The notes beneath the pieces were generated by a model. The model saw nothing but the letters and a program-made list of their open reading frames with translations. It was not told where the DNA came from and searched no databases. Below are positions 54,060-64,000 of a stretch of 64,000 nt of DNA, in pieces (positions within the stretch are counted from its first letter, which is position 1; each line of letters begins with the position of its first letter). The stretch is from the NCBI GenBank assembly GCA_026874595.1, contig CM049309.1, positions 94,572,723 to 94,636,722 of the forward strand. Direction: 5' to 3'. Origin of the DNA: Sipunculus nudus (taxonomy: Eukaryota > Annelida > Sipuncula > Golfingiida > Sipunculidae). The position numbers and the translations under genes were made by a program.

Positions 54060-57000
54060 GGGAATGTAAGTCTAGATTAACATGAAGGTCAGGGAGGCAG
54101 CGAATGTAAGTCGAGATTTACAGGAGAGTCAGGGAGACAGCGAATGTATGTCGAGATTTACAGGACCGTCAGGGAGGTAGGGAATATAAGCCGAGATTTA
54201 CAGGAGCGTCAGGCAAGCAGGGAATATAAGCCGAGATTTACAGGAGAGTCAGGGAGACAGCGAATGTAAGTCGAGATTTACAGGAGAGTCAGGGAGACAG
54301 CGAATGTAAGTCGAGATTTCCAGGAGAGTCAGGGAGGCAGCGAATGTAAGTCGAGATTTACAGGAGCGTCAGGGAGGCAGCGAATGTAATTCGAGATTTA
54401 CAGGAGCGTCAGGGAGACAGCGAATGTAAGTCGAGATTTACAGGAGAGTCAGGGAGACGGAGAATGTAAGTCGAGATTTACAGGAGAGTCAGGGAGGCAG
54501 CGAATGTAAGTCGAGATTTACAGGAGCGTCAGGGAAGCATGGAATATGAGCAGAGATTTATAGGAGCGTCAGGGAGGCAGCGAATGTAAGTCGAATTTTA
54601 CAGGAGAGTCAGGGAGGTAGGGAATATGATCAGAGATTTACAGGAGCGTCAGGGAGGCAGCGAATGTAAGTCGAGATTTACAGGAGCGTCAGGGAGGCAG
54701 GAAATATAAGCCGAGATTTACAGGAGAGTCAGGGAGGCAGGAAATAAAAGCCGAGATTTACAGGAGCGTCAGGGAGGCAACGAATGTAAGTCGAGATTGA
54801 AAGGAGAGACAGTGAGGCAGGAAATATAAGCCGTGATTTACAGGAGCGTCAGGCAGGCAGGGAATATAAGCCGATATTTACAGGTGAGTCAGGGAGGCAG
54901 GGAATATGAGCAGAGATTTACAGGAGCGTCAGGGAGGCAGGGAATATAAGCCGAGATTTACAGGAGCGTCAGGCAAGCAGGGAATATAAGCCGAGATTTA
55001 CAGGAGAGTCAGGGAGACAGCGAATGTAAGTCGAGATTTACAGGAGAGTCAGGGAGGCAGCGAATGTAAGTCGAGATTTACAGGAGAGTCAGGGAGACAG
55101 GGAATGTAAGTCTAGATTAACATGAAGGTCAGGGAGGCAGCGAATGTAAGTCGAGATTTACAGGAGAGTCAGGGAGACAGCGAATGTATGTCGAGATTTA
55201 CAGGACCGTCAGGGAGGTAGGGAATATAAGCCGAGATTTACAGGAGCGTCAGGCAAGCAGGGAATATAAGCCGAGATTTACAGGAGAGTCAGGGAGACAG
55301 CGAATGTAAGTCGAGATTTACAGGAGAGTCAGGGAGACAGCGAATGTAAGTCGAGATTTCCAGGAGAGTCAGGGAGGCAGCGAATGTAAGTCGAGATTTA
55401 CAGGAGCGTCAGGGAGGCAGCGAATGTAATTCGAGATTTACAGGAGCGTCAGGGAGACAGCGAATGTAAGTCGAGATTTACAGGAGAGTCAGGGAGACGG
55501 AGAATGTAAGTCGAGATTTACAGGAGAGTCAGGGAGGCAGCGAATGTAAGTCGAGATTTACAGGAGCGTCAGGGAGGCAGCGAATGTAATTCGAGATTTA
55601 CAGGAGCGTCAGGGAGACAGCGAATGTAAGTCGAGATTTACAGGAGAGTCAGGGAGACGGAGAATGTAAGTCGAGATTTACAGGAGAGTCAGGGAGGCAG
55701 CGAATGTAAGTCGAGATTTACAGGAGCGTCAGGGAAGCATGGAATATGAGCAGAGATTTATAGGAGCGTCAGGGAGGCAGCGAATGTAAGTCGAATTTTA
55801 CAGGAGAGTCAGGGAGGTAGGGAATATGATCAGAGATTTACAGGAGCGTCAGGGAGGCAGCGAATGTAAGTCGAGATTTACAGGAGCGTCAGGGAGGCAG
55901 GAAATATAAGCCGAGATTTACAGGAGAGTCAGGGAGGCAGGAAATAAAAGCCGAGATTTACAGGAGCGTCAGGGAGGCAACGAATGTAAGTCGAGATTGA
56001 AAGGAGAGACAGTGAGGCAGGAAATATAAGCCGTGATTTACAGGAGCGTCAGGCAGGCAGGGAATATAAGCCGATATTTACAGGTGAGTCAGGGAGGCAG
56101 GGAATATGAGCAGAGATTTACAGGAGCGTCAGGGAGGCAGGGAATATAAGCCGAGATTTACAGGAGCGTCAGGCAAGCAGGGAATATAAGCCGAGATTTA
56201 CAGGAGAGTCAGGGAGACAGCGAATGTAAGTCGAGATTTACAGGAGAGTCAGGGAGGCAGCGAATGTAAGTCGAGATTTACAGGAGAGTCAGGGAGACAG
56301 GGAATGTAAGTCTAGATTAACATGAAGGTCAGGGAGGCAGCGAATGTAAGTCGAGATTTACAGGAGAGTCAGGGAGACAGCGAATGTATGTCGAGATTTA
56401 CAGGACCGTCAGGGAGGTAGGGAATATAAGCCGAGATTTACAGGAGCGTCAGGCAAGCAGGGAATATAAGCCGAGATTTACAGGAGAGTCAGGGAGACAG
56501 CGAATGTAAGTCGAGATTTACAGGAGAGTCAGGGAGACAGCGAATGTAAGTCGAGATTTCCAGGAGAGTCAGGGAGGCAGCGAATGTAAGTCGAGATTTA
56601 CAGGAGCGTCAGGGAGGCAGCGAATGTAATTCGAGATTTACAGGAGCGTCAGGGAGACAGCGAATGTAAGTCGAGATTTACAGGAGAGTCAGGGAGACGG
56701 AGAATGTAAGTCGAGATTTACAGGAGAGTCAGGGAGGCAGCGAATGTAAGTCGAGATTTACAGGAGCGTCAGGGAAGCATGGAATATGAGCAGAGATTTA
56801 TAGGAGCGTCAGGGAGGCAGCGAATGTAAGTCGAATTTTACAGGAGAGTCAGGGAGGTAGGGAATATGATCAGAGATTTACAGGAGCGTCAGGGAGGCAG
56901 CGAATGTAAGTCGAGATTTACAGGAGCGTCAGGGAGGCAGGAAATATAAGCCGAGATTTACAGGAGAGTCAGGGAGGCAGGAAATAAAAGCCGAGATTTA

Positions 57001-57180
57001 CAGGAGCGTCAGGGAGGCAACGAATGTAAGTCGAGATTGAAAGGAGAGACAGTGAGGCAGGAAATATAAGCCGTGATTTACAGGAGCGTCAGGCAGGCAG
57101 GGAATATAAGCCGATATTTACAGGTGAGTCAGGGAGGCAGGGAATATGAGCAGAGATTTACAGGAGCGTCAGGGAGGCAG
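54060..57180. repeat. Terminal 1.04-1.2-kb triplication in the 40-bp array
   Basis: The rare monomer with TCTAGATTAACATGAAGGTC recurs near 54071, 55111 and 56311. The spacing is 1040 bp, then 1200 bp. The middle copy carries one extra internal duplication of about four monomers (160 bp), around 55540-55700, that accounts for the difference. Apart from that, the copies look base-identical over long stretches, indicating very recent amplification. Confidence 0.9.
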
Positions 57181-57467
57181 GGAATATAAGCCGAGATATA
57201 CAAGAGCGTCAGGGAGGCAGCGAATGTAAGTCGAGATTTACAGGAGAGACAGGGAGTCAGCATGTATGTCGAGATTTACAGGAGCGTCAGGGAGGTAGGG
57301 AATATAAGCCGAGATTTACAGGAGAGTCAGGGAGGCAGGCAATATGAGCAGAGATTTACAGGAGCGTCAGGGAGGCAGGGAATATAAGCCGAGATTTACA
57401 GGAGCGTCAGGGAGGCAGGGAGTATAAGCAGAGCTTTGCAGGAGAGTCGGGGAGGTAGGGAATATAG

Positions 57468-58065
57468 TACCTCAACTTCAAACTGCCTTCAAATGTGTAT
57501 ACTTTAATATAGAGGAGAAAATCGAAACTTCTTTCGTTTCCAGAAAATAATTTATATCCGATACTTGAATCTGTAAATCAGAAAGTTCCTCCAGTCACAA
57601 CAGTCTTCATTTAAACACATAAGAGGGCCGGGTCCATAGCCAAAACACTTATTATTGACTCATATTATGGTTAGAACCCCCTCTGACTTTCAGGATACTC
57701 AAACTCATCTCTGTCCCCATAGTTTGTAGAATATAGGTCACAGTTACCTAATTTCAGATTTACGAATTGACCACATGAAGTGTTCATCTGACTTTCAGGG
57801 TGCTAACATTGTTTTTTTCAGGGATCTCCAATATGTAGGTCACAGTGAACTAATGTTTGTCTTCCAAAAAGCAGACGAGAATCACCGGGACCACCTGAAT
57901 GCCAAGGGAAAAGGTTCTAGGTCCAACTGTTGAAATTTGACTTCCAGGGCGCTAAAATCATGTTCCCCCCCCCCCCCCCCCCCCCCCACATGTTGCAGAA
58001 TATAGGTCACAATGACAATATCAATGTCCAGAGTTTCCAATGAGACACAGTGACCAGGTTTCCTA
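57468..58065. other. Unique DNA with a 23-bp poly-C run
   Basis: Non-repetitive sequence after the satellite edge. The motif TGACTTTCAGG recurs near 57685 and 57789, hinting at a degenerate ~100-bp repeat that also includes AATATAGGTCACAGT-like segments near 57730, 57835 and 57998. A run of 23 C lies at 57965-57987. I see no coding exon. Confidence 0.6.
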
Positions 58066-58067
58066 GG

Positions 58068-58156
58068 AGACTTCACATGACCATCTTGGATTTCACATGA
58101 CCTTCCTGGATTTCACCTGACCTTCCTGGATTTCACATGACCTTCCTGGATTTCAA
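58068..58156. repeat. 20-bp tandem repeat, about 4 copies
   Basis: Four copies of GGATTTCACATGACCTTCCT with small substitutions (ACCATCTT, CACCTG). It is too short to have an identifiable role. Confidence 0.85.
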
Positions 58157-58499
58157 ATAAAAAGTTTCCAGGTTAAGGCCTGTGCATTGCCCCTACCTTG
58201 ACCGTTATATTGTGGGCCCAGGTGTGTGTGTCTGTGTACCCTAAACGTTGTGTACAACACTGGTCTCCTGATAAAGAGGCGACCACAATTAATCTCTGTC
58301 GCTTTTCCTCCCGAAAAAAAAACAGCATGAAAGTACTTGAAGCCAGACCACAAAAGTGCAATGCGATACACGTAACCAGTGAACGTTTGTGCTATTCACA
58401 CATTTCAAATACACTCAAAGGTCAACTGAAAATGTCGAATTTACTAGTACTTAACATATGGTTTTGTGGTAGTAAGTAATAGCCGTATTCTGCATGAGG
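58157..58499. other. Unique DNA, no supported gene
   Basis: Non-repetitive stretch with only short open frames on both strands (fewer than 100 codons) and no domain I recognise. No gene is called. Confidence 0.55.
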
Positions 58500-59025
58500 A
58501 CAAACATGCTGTGTGTGTTTGTGTATGTTGTGTGGTAGGGTTTGGTGTGTGTGTTTGTGGTAGGGTGTGGTGTGTGTGTTTGTCGTAGGGTGTGGTGTGT
58601 GTGTTTGTGTTAAGGTGTGGTGTGTGTGTTTGTGGTAGGGTTTGGTGTGTGTTTGTGGTAGGGTGTGGTGTGTGTGTTAGGGTGTGAGTGTTTGTGGTAG
58701 GGTTTTGTGTGTGTTTTTTTTCGGTAGGGTGTGGTGTGTGTGTGTTAGGGTGTGGTGTGTGTGGTAAGGTGTGGTGTGTGCGTTAGGGTGTGGTGTGTGT
58801 GGTAGGGTGTGGTGTTTGTGGTAGGGTGTGGTGTGTGTGTTTGTGGTAAGGTTTGGTGTGTGTGTTTGTAGTAGGGTGTGTTGTGTGTGTTTGTGGTAGG
58901 GTGGTGTGTGTGTGTTTGTGGTAGGGTGTGGTGTGTGCGTTTGTGGTAGGGTGTGGTGTGTGTGTGTTTGTGGTAGAGTTTGGTGTGGGTGTGTGTTGTA
59001 GGGTGTGGCGTGTATTTGCAAGACC
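58500..59025. repeat. TG-rich array with TAGGGTG motifs
   Basis: About 22 irregular copies of a ~20-27-bp unit made of TGTTTGTGGTAGGGTGTGG and a variable TG dinucleotide run. Some copies read GTTAGGGTGTGG, which resembles telomeric TTAGGG but never forms tandem TTAGGG. The strong G/T versus A/C strand bias makes the minus strand open in several frames (threonine/histidine/proline-rich). These are artefacts. Confidence 0.92.
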
Positions 59026-60442
59026 TGCAATGCAAGCCCTCAAAATATGTGCTTTCATCTGCGCGTGATCAATATGCTCATCTTTAATGTTTAAAAGGGT
59101 ATATTGTGTCCGCTGTTCGGGAGAAACTTCACGGAACTAGATCATGGATACCTACATATGTGGCTCCATCATCGCATATATCATTACAAGTTTCACATGG
59201 GTCAGTGTGTAGCTTCAGTAATTTATAAGCTTAGCTACAGTTAAAGCACACTGAATTAATGGTTTAAGAAGGTCACTGCCGTATTCCTGATGGTTTTAAA
59301 TCTTTATGGCGAGCAAATTTTCTGAGTCTGTTTTATGTAGATGTGACTAGCCTATACATTTAACGATCATCAGGGGTGGCTCAGGTCCAGGGGGCATATC
59401 TGTGTCAGTTAAGGATCAATTATGATGTCACAATTGTATCAATGGTATTTCGGCCAAAGATTATACCCGCTGATTTCTAGGAAATTTGTTATAAACGTGA
59501 AACTAAATGTTGATACTAAAAAAATCATTTAATTTTGGAAATTTAATATTAACACAAGATAGAAGAACAAGGGTGTTAAAACATCCCTCTGACAATGATT
59601 CCGTTAACGCTCTTATTAATGCTCGAGGGTTGGTGTCCGGTCATTTGGAAAGGCCAGCACAGGTCGTGTGTGTTACGACCTTGGGCAACAGTGAAGGGTT
59701 ACACAGTAAGATTGCCGACTAAGGGTGAGTGAACGCGTATAATTCATGTTTATCAGATGGCGCGATATTCATCCCGATATGCATCCGGCTGTCCGTGACG
59801 AATCAGGACATGGGCCACATGCTTCGTCATATGGTGTGCGGCATACTAAATATAATTTCAAGAGAAATGATAACACTTTCAGTTGTACAGCCATTCTCAA
59901 ACAACTTGTTTAAATGGAACAATTTTATCTATTTGTGATATTCATATCATGCTGTACAAGCTGACGGGAGATTTTGTTTAATGGTCACACTCATAGAGAA
60001 TTTCATCCGTATAAAAAATACATGTTATGGGTATGATGAAGAGAACAGCCCAGCAGGGTCAAAAGAATCATAGTATCTGGTTCACAGGCTGCTGAGATAG
60101 AAGAAAGAGACGGGGCGGACACGAGGTCAACCATGGTGACCTGACGTGTACGAGGCGTATATTGGAGTATACGAGAGCTGTTGGGGATGTGCGTCACTGA
60201 GTTCAGGTGGACTGTTTGTCCGCTCATCAAATTACACCGGTTGCATCCAAGAAAACCATATACAACGGGACTCAGATTCTTTCATCATGCTCACAAAAAT
60301 TTCAGTTTAGGAGATCCTAATCATATAACATTAGAAATGGGTAACCCTGACAAATAAAAACGAAAATAACATTCTGTCAACTTTTCAGAGCATCCTGAAT
60401 TTCTGCTCTATCATCTGAGTAACGGTCCAGAATGTGCGGCCA
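59026..60442. other. Unique DNA, no supported gene
   Basis: Non-repetitive sequence of mixed composition. Open frames are under 80 codons and I recognise no domain. In particular I looked on the minus strand for the aquaporin exon with the first NPA box and did not find it. A segment near 60190 reads HLNSVTH on the minus strand but lacks NPA and its context. Confidence 0.55.
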
Positions 60443-61936
60443 AACAAGTATCAACGTAACATACGGCTGATCAATTATAGAACAAACACGTATCAACGTA
60501 ACATACGGCTAATCAATTATAGAACAAACACGTATCAACGCAACATACGGCTAGTCAGTTATAGAATAAACACCTATCAACTTAACATACGGCTAGTCAA
60601 TTATAGAACAAACACGTATCAACGTAACATACGGCTAATCAATTATAGAACAAACACGTATCAACTCAACATACGGCTAGTCAGTTATAAAACAAACGTG
60701 TATCAACGTAACATACTGATATTATAGAACAAACACGTATCAACTCAACATACGGCTAGTCAGTTATAGAACAAACGTGTATCAACGTCAAATACGGCTA
60801 GTCAATTATAGAACAAACACGTATTAACGTAACATACGGCTAGTCAATTATAGAAGAAACACGTATTAACGTAACATACGGCTAGTCAATTATAGAAGAA
60901 ACACGTATTAAGGTAAAATACGGCTAAGTCGGTTATAGAACAAACACGTATCAACGTAACATACCCCATCGAAAAACAGCTGAACATGCTGAATGGGCCA
61001 TCCTGGTAAAATATATGTATAAATAAATAAATACGGCTAAACAATTATAGAACAAACACGTATTAACGTAACATACGGCTAGTCGGTTATAGAACAAACA
61101 CCTATCAACGTAACATACGGCTAATCAATTATAGAACAAACACGTATTAACGTAACATACGGCTAACCAATTATAGAACAAACACGTATCAAAGTTACAT
61201 ACGGCTAATCAATTATAGAACAAACACGTATCAACGTAACATACGGCTAGTCAATTATAGAAGAAACACGTGTTAACGTAACATACGGCTAGTCAATTAT
61301 AGAAGAAACACGTATTAACGTAACATACGGCTAGTCAATTATAGAAGAAACACGTATTAACGCAACATAGGGCTAGTCAATTATAGAAGAAACACGTATT
61401 AACGCAACATCTGGCTAGTCAATTATAGAAGAAACACGTATCAACGCAACATACGGCTAGTCAATTATAGAAGAAACACGTATTAACGCAACATACGGCT
61501 AGTCAATTATAGAAGAAACACGTATTAACGCAACATACGGCTAGTCAATTATAGAACAAACACGTATTAACGTAACATACGGCTAGTCAATTATAGAAGA
61601 AACACGTATCAACGTAACAAACGGCTAGTCAATTATAGAAGAAACACGTATCAACGTAACATACGGCTAGTCAATTATAGAACAAACACGTATTAACGTA
61701 ACATACGGCTAGTCAATTATAGAAGAAACACGTATTAACGTAACATACGGCTAGTCAATTATAGAACAAACACGTATAAACGTAACATACGGCTAGTCAA
61801 TTATAGAACAAACACGTATCAACGTAACATACGGCTAGTCAATTATAGAAGAAACACGTATTAACGTAACATACGGCTAGTCAATTATAGAAGAAACACG
61901 TATCAACGTCACATACGGCTAGTCGGTTATAGAACG
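60443..61936. repeat. 42-bp satellite array, about 34 copies
   Basis: Tandem 42-bp monomers containing AACATACGGCTAGTCAATTA followed by TAGAACAAACACGTATCAACGT. Variants are CTAATC/CTAGTC, CAATTA/CGGTTA/CAGTTA, GAACAA/GAAGAA and ATCAAC/ATTAAC. The left half mixes variants, and the right half (61240-61900) is dominated by GAAGAA and AGTCAATTA, so it is younger or more homogenised. The 42-bp period is 14 codons and opens one forward frame for 97 codons at 60434-60727, which is a repeat artefact. The array is interrupted at 60964-61030 by a foreign fragment. Confidence 0.95.
60964..61030 (+). mobile_element. Truncated retroposon 3' tail inside the 42-bp array
   Basis: A ~67-bp insertion containing GAATGGGCCATCCTGGTAAA and ending in TATAAATAAATAAATA. 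A conserved short 3' end followed by an AAAT-type microsatellite is typical of 5'-truncated non-LTR retroposons (LINE or SINE). The family assignment comes from memory of similar tails and is uncertain. Confidence 0.45.
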
Positions 61937-62320
61937 AGTTATACATTCTATGAAATGATTAGTCCATCGCGGCATACATGGCCGTGAATTTCTATGTTAT
62001 ACACAGCAGAAATTGTTTTTTTATCTTATTTTTCTAAAATTTTACTGCACACAAAGAAATTCAGCTAACTAACATTAAGTCCCTGATTTTATATTGGGAA
62101 GGTTTGTGTATATATTAAAGTAATAAAATCATATCTATCATGTGACAGAAGAAATTATAAACAAGTTGTAAACAGCTGTAAATCACCATCAGAAATCAAA
62201 TCAATGAGATTATGTTTTCTATGTAGTCAATCTAATTATGTAATGGATTAAATTTTTGTTCATTAAATGTGTTTGACGTATGTCGGTTAAAATGTGTATA
62301 TTGTATGTGTTATTTGTGCA
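61937..62320. other. Unique AT-rich DNA
   Basis: AT-rich and non-repetitive. No coding exon or RNA gene is seen. Confidence 0.55.
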
Positions 62321-62351
<31 letters not shown>

Positions 62352-62390
62352 GAAATTTGTATTCGTTGTAGCCACATAGGGTAATGTGGC
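62321..62390 (-). mobile_element. AAT microsatellite with adjacent hairpin, possible retroposon tail
   Basis: About nine to ten AAT repeats (62321-62349) lie 20 bp from a perfect 7-bp inverted repeat, GCCACAT/ATGTGGC, with a six-base loop (62371-62390). On the minus strand this is a hairpin followed by a TTATTA-type tail, the layout of 3' ends of some LINE/SINE elements. The element identity is inferred only from this layout. Confidence 0.35.
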
Positions 62391-63290
62391 TGCCAATTTA
62401 GATATACCAAGTGAGTCGTAGTGAAGCTTTTGTTGTTTTAGCAGCTGTTGGATAAAATGGTCACGTGACAGCTGATATTTTTAGAATTACTCCGGGCTCA
62501 AAGACACTGACAGTACTCTCGGACTAACCAGACAAAGAAAGTTAGTTTAAGCACATAAAAGGCCGAAAATAAATTACACAGCCAAATGGGTAAACTTGGT
62601 AAAAAAAGATTAAATTCAATTCAAAACACTTTTTGGGCAAGTTGCGTCCACACTGAAATTTAACTCTTGTCTCTATGTGACCGCCTATCTCTCTGTCTAG
62701 TTCTCTCTCAGTCTAGCTGTCTCTCTGTCTGTCTTCCCCTCGGTCTTACTGTCTGTCTCCCTCTGTCGCTCTCTCTTTTTCTCTCTGTCACATGAGACAA
62801 CAACATTAGATATATGACTCATCCACAACCGGCAACAGGCGTCGGGATTTAATGAATTTATGTCAAAACTTTGCCAATAAACTGAGGCAGTAAGCTATAC
62901 GGCAGTATACTCGCTGTTTTTTTTTTTTTTTCTTTTTTGGCTGACTTTCCCTGAAGCATAGGTATGGTTAAAGCAATATATATTAGCGCTGAATACAACA
63001 AGAGTTACTTTGTTCGCGACCAAATGTCACGGGTGCGCTATTCCAAATCACAAGTGCATGGCAGTCATAAAACTCAGTGACTGCTGTCGCAAAGTAAGAC
63101 CCTTTACTGCGCATGTGCAAAGTATAACCTGTCCACCTGAAACGGATTGCGTTTGGTAAAGTGAGTTTAAAATTATGACAAACATGGTGTGAAATAATAA
63201 TAATGAAGTTACTTGAACGCCACGATTCATGTAATTGCACATGAGTAATTATTGTGACATATTTCATTAACAAAATGTTGATTAACTGGT
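62391..63290. other. Unique DNA with CT-rich and poly-T tracts
   Basis: Contains a degenerate CTCTCTGTCTGTC tract (about 62665-62790) and a poly-T run near 62919-62933. The minus strand has a 121-codon open frame at 62983-63348 whose product I do not recognise. It runs into the 61-bp repeat, so I do not call it a gene. Confidence 0.5.
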
Positions 63291-63530
63291 ATGACACGCC
63301 GCGCTCTGTCCCGTACCAGCTCATGTAGTATAGACTACAGCACCACATTACATGGCACGCCGCGCTCTGTCCCGTACCAGCTCATGTAGTATAGACAACA
63401 GCACCACGTAACATGACACGCCGCGCTCTGTCCCGTACCAGCTCATGTAGCATAGACTACAGCACCACTTAACATGGCACGCCGCGCTCTGTCCCGTACC
63501 AGCTCATGTAGTATAGACTACAGCACCGAG
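63291..63530. repeat. 61-bp tandem repeat, 4 copies, with a hairpin motif
   Basis: Four copies begin with GGCACGCCGCGCTCTGTCCC or GACACGCC; the GCGCTCTG motif is at 63301, 63362, 63423 and 63484, exactly 61 bp apart. Each unit contains TGTAGTATAGACTACA, in which TGTAGT and ACTACA are inverted around ATAG. The third and fourth copies differ by single substitutions. Confidence 0.93.
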
Positions 63531-64000
63531 TAGTCTTATTCCTGGACTAAGATAAGGTACTCGCAGAATGAACACTAGGAAATTAATACACGGCACATGG
63601 CCCGATTTCAGTGCTCAAACATTAAGAAAACATTATGAAAGCAAGTGCTTCCGTTAATTATAATGTTATTTACAACTCTGTACATGCGTCTACTGACTGA
63701 AAATGTTTCAGACGAAAGTTTGGCATATTCTTTCCTTAAATGGATTCCCCGGTCAGACCTAAATGGTTAAATTTTTGTCCATGTGCTATTTGAACACGCA
63801 TCGGTAATCTGCTCACTGATGGTTTTGTTTCAGTAGTAAACAAATGTTTTTAGAAATGTAAACTGAAGACACTACACTCCTTGCTCTTTAAGGTCACTGT
63901 CCTTAAGCAGAAGCGGATTCAGAGAAGGCGTCCAGCCGATCCGGAACCTCCCCCCCCCCCTTTTTTTTTTTTTAAACGTCGAAGCCTTTTCTATGGCCTT
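63531..64000. other. Unique DNA with a terminal poly-C/poly-T run
   Basis: Non-repetitive sequence without a recognisable exon. A C-run followed by a T-run sits at about 63949-63973. Confidence 0.5.

Larger units (their letters stand above)
26474..57467. repeat. 31-kb purine-rich 40-bp satellite array
   Basis: About 775 tandem copies of a 40-bp monomer, with core GATTTACAGGAGAGTCAGGG then AGGCAGCGAATGTAAGTCGA. Common variants are GAGCGTC for GAGAGTC, GGGAATATAAGCC for GCGAATGTAAGTC, GGAATATGAGCAG, and GGCTGGGAATATATGTC. The plus strand is strongly purine-rich and the consensus contains no CT dinucleotide. The left edge (26474-26640) is degenerate and the right edge stops sharply near 57467. 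Because 40 is not a multiple of three, each frame cycles every 120 bp and gives recurring short open frames such as RDLQERQGG. These are not genes. The array lies in what would be the large upstream intron of the aquaporin. Confidence 0.96.

Noticed and set aside
26673-57200. Recurring 60-110-codon open frames (RDLQERQGG and LYSLPPCLS types)
   Set aside because: They recur at each higher-order unit, exist on both strands, end at fixed monomer variants and depend on the 40-bp period.
58680-58800. Interstitial telomere
   Set aside because: GTTAGGGTG occurs only a few times and never as tandem TTAGGG; the dominant unit is TGGTAGGGTGTGG.
58677-59058. Threonine/histidine/proline-rich open frames on the minus strand
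   Set aside because: They are three overlapping frames of the TG-rich array and carry no information beyond the repeat.
60003-60230. Possible first-NPA exon of the aquaporin (minus strand reads HLNSVTH)
   Set aside because: It lacks NPA, the preceding SGxH context and hydrophobic helices, and shows no matching splice sites.
62983-63348. 121-codon minus-strand open frame
   Set aside because: I recognise no domain, its start lies inside the 61-bp repeat, and there are no supporting neighbours or splice context. It may be a remnant of a repeat element.

Overview
The window looks like nuclear DNA from an invertebrate animal, most plausibly a mollusc or another lophotrochozoan. The reasons are a spliced aquaporin gene with canonical GT/AG introns, AT-rich spacers, homopolymer and dinucleotide runs, retroposon-like tails, and a GACGGACGGACAGACAGAG-type intronic repeat that I associate with molluscan genomes. 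The assignment to mollusc is inference. There are no operons, ribosome binding sites or other prokaryotic features. By my own estimate, tandem repeats of several unrelated families make up about 85% of the window.

Layout: 1-491 is unique AT-rich DNA. 492-13649 and 15455-20072 are one 27/28-bp satellite array, split by a 1.8-kb element with imperfect terminal inverted repeats (13650-15454). 20082-26367 holds the last four coding exons of an aquaporin on the minus strand (in transcript order 26367-26307, 24824-24605, 21413-21309, 20177-20082). Its introns carry a second 27-bp repeat (21684-21903), a ~104-bp repeat with four-monomer higher-order structure (about 22230-24415) and three ~149-bp units (25427-25845). 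About 26474-57467 is a 31-kb array of a 40-bp purine-rich monomer with nested higher-order duplications of about 1.03, 2.5, 7.74 and 1.2 kb and ten poly-G tracts at homologous positions. 57468-64000 is mostly unique DNA with a TG-rich array (58500-59025), a 42-bp array (60443-61936), a 61-bp x4 array (63291-63530), a short 20-bp repeat and candidate retroposon tails.

The only protein-coding gene I can support is the aquaporin. The four exons join in frame to about 160 residues covering transmembrane helix 3 to the C-terminus, including the second NPA box and the pore arginine. The N-terminal part with the first NPA box is not in the window, so the upstream intron is at least 37.6 kb and consists largely of satellite DNA. 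The many long open frames in the arrays come from repeat units that lack stop trinucleotides; I do not annotate them as genes. The most interesting signals are the gene-satellite junction about 10 bp after the stop codon, the poly-G tracts that explain most of the length difference between otherwise parallel 7.74-kb duplications, splice-signal mimicry in the 40-bp monomer, and the inverted-repeat element inside the 27-bp array.
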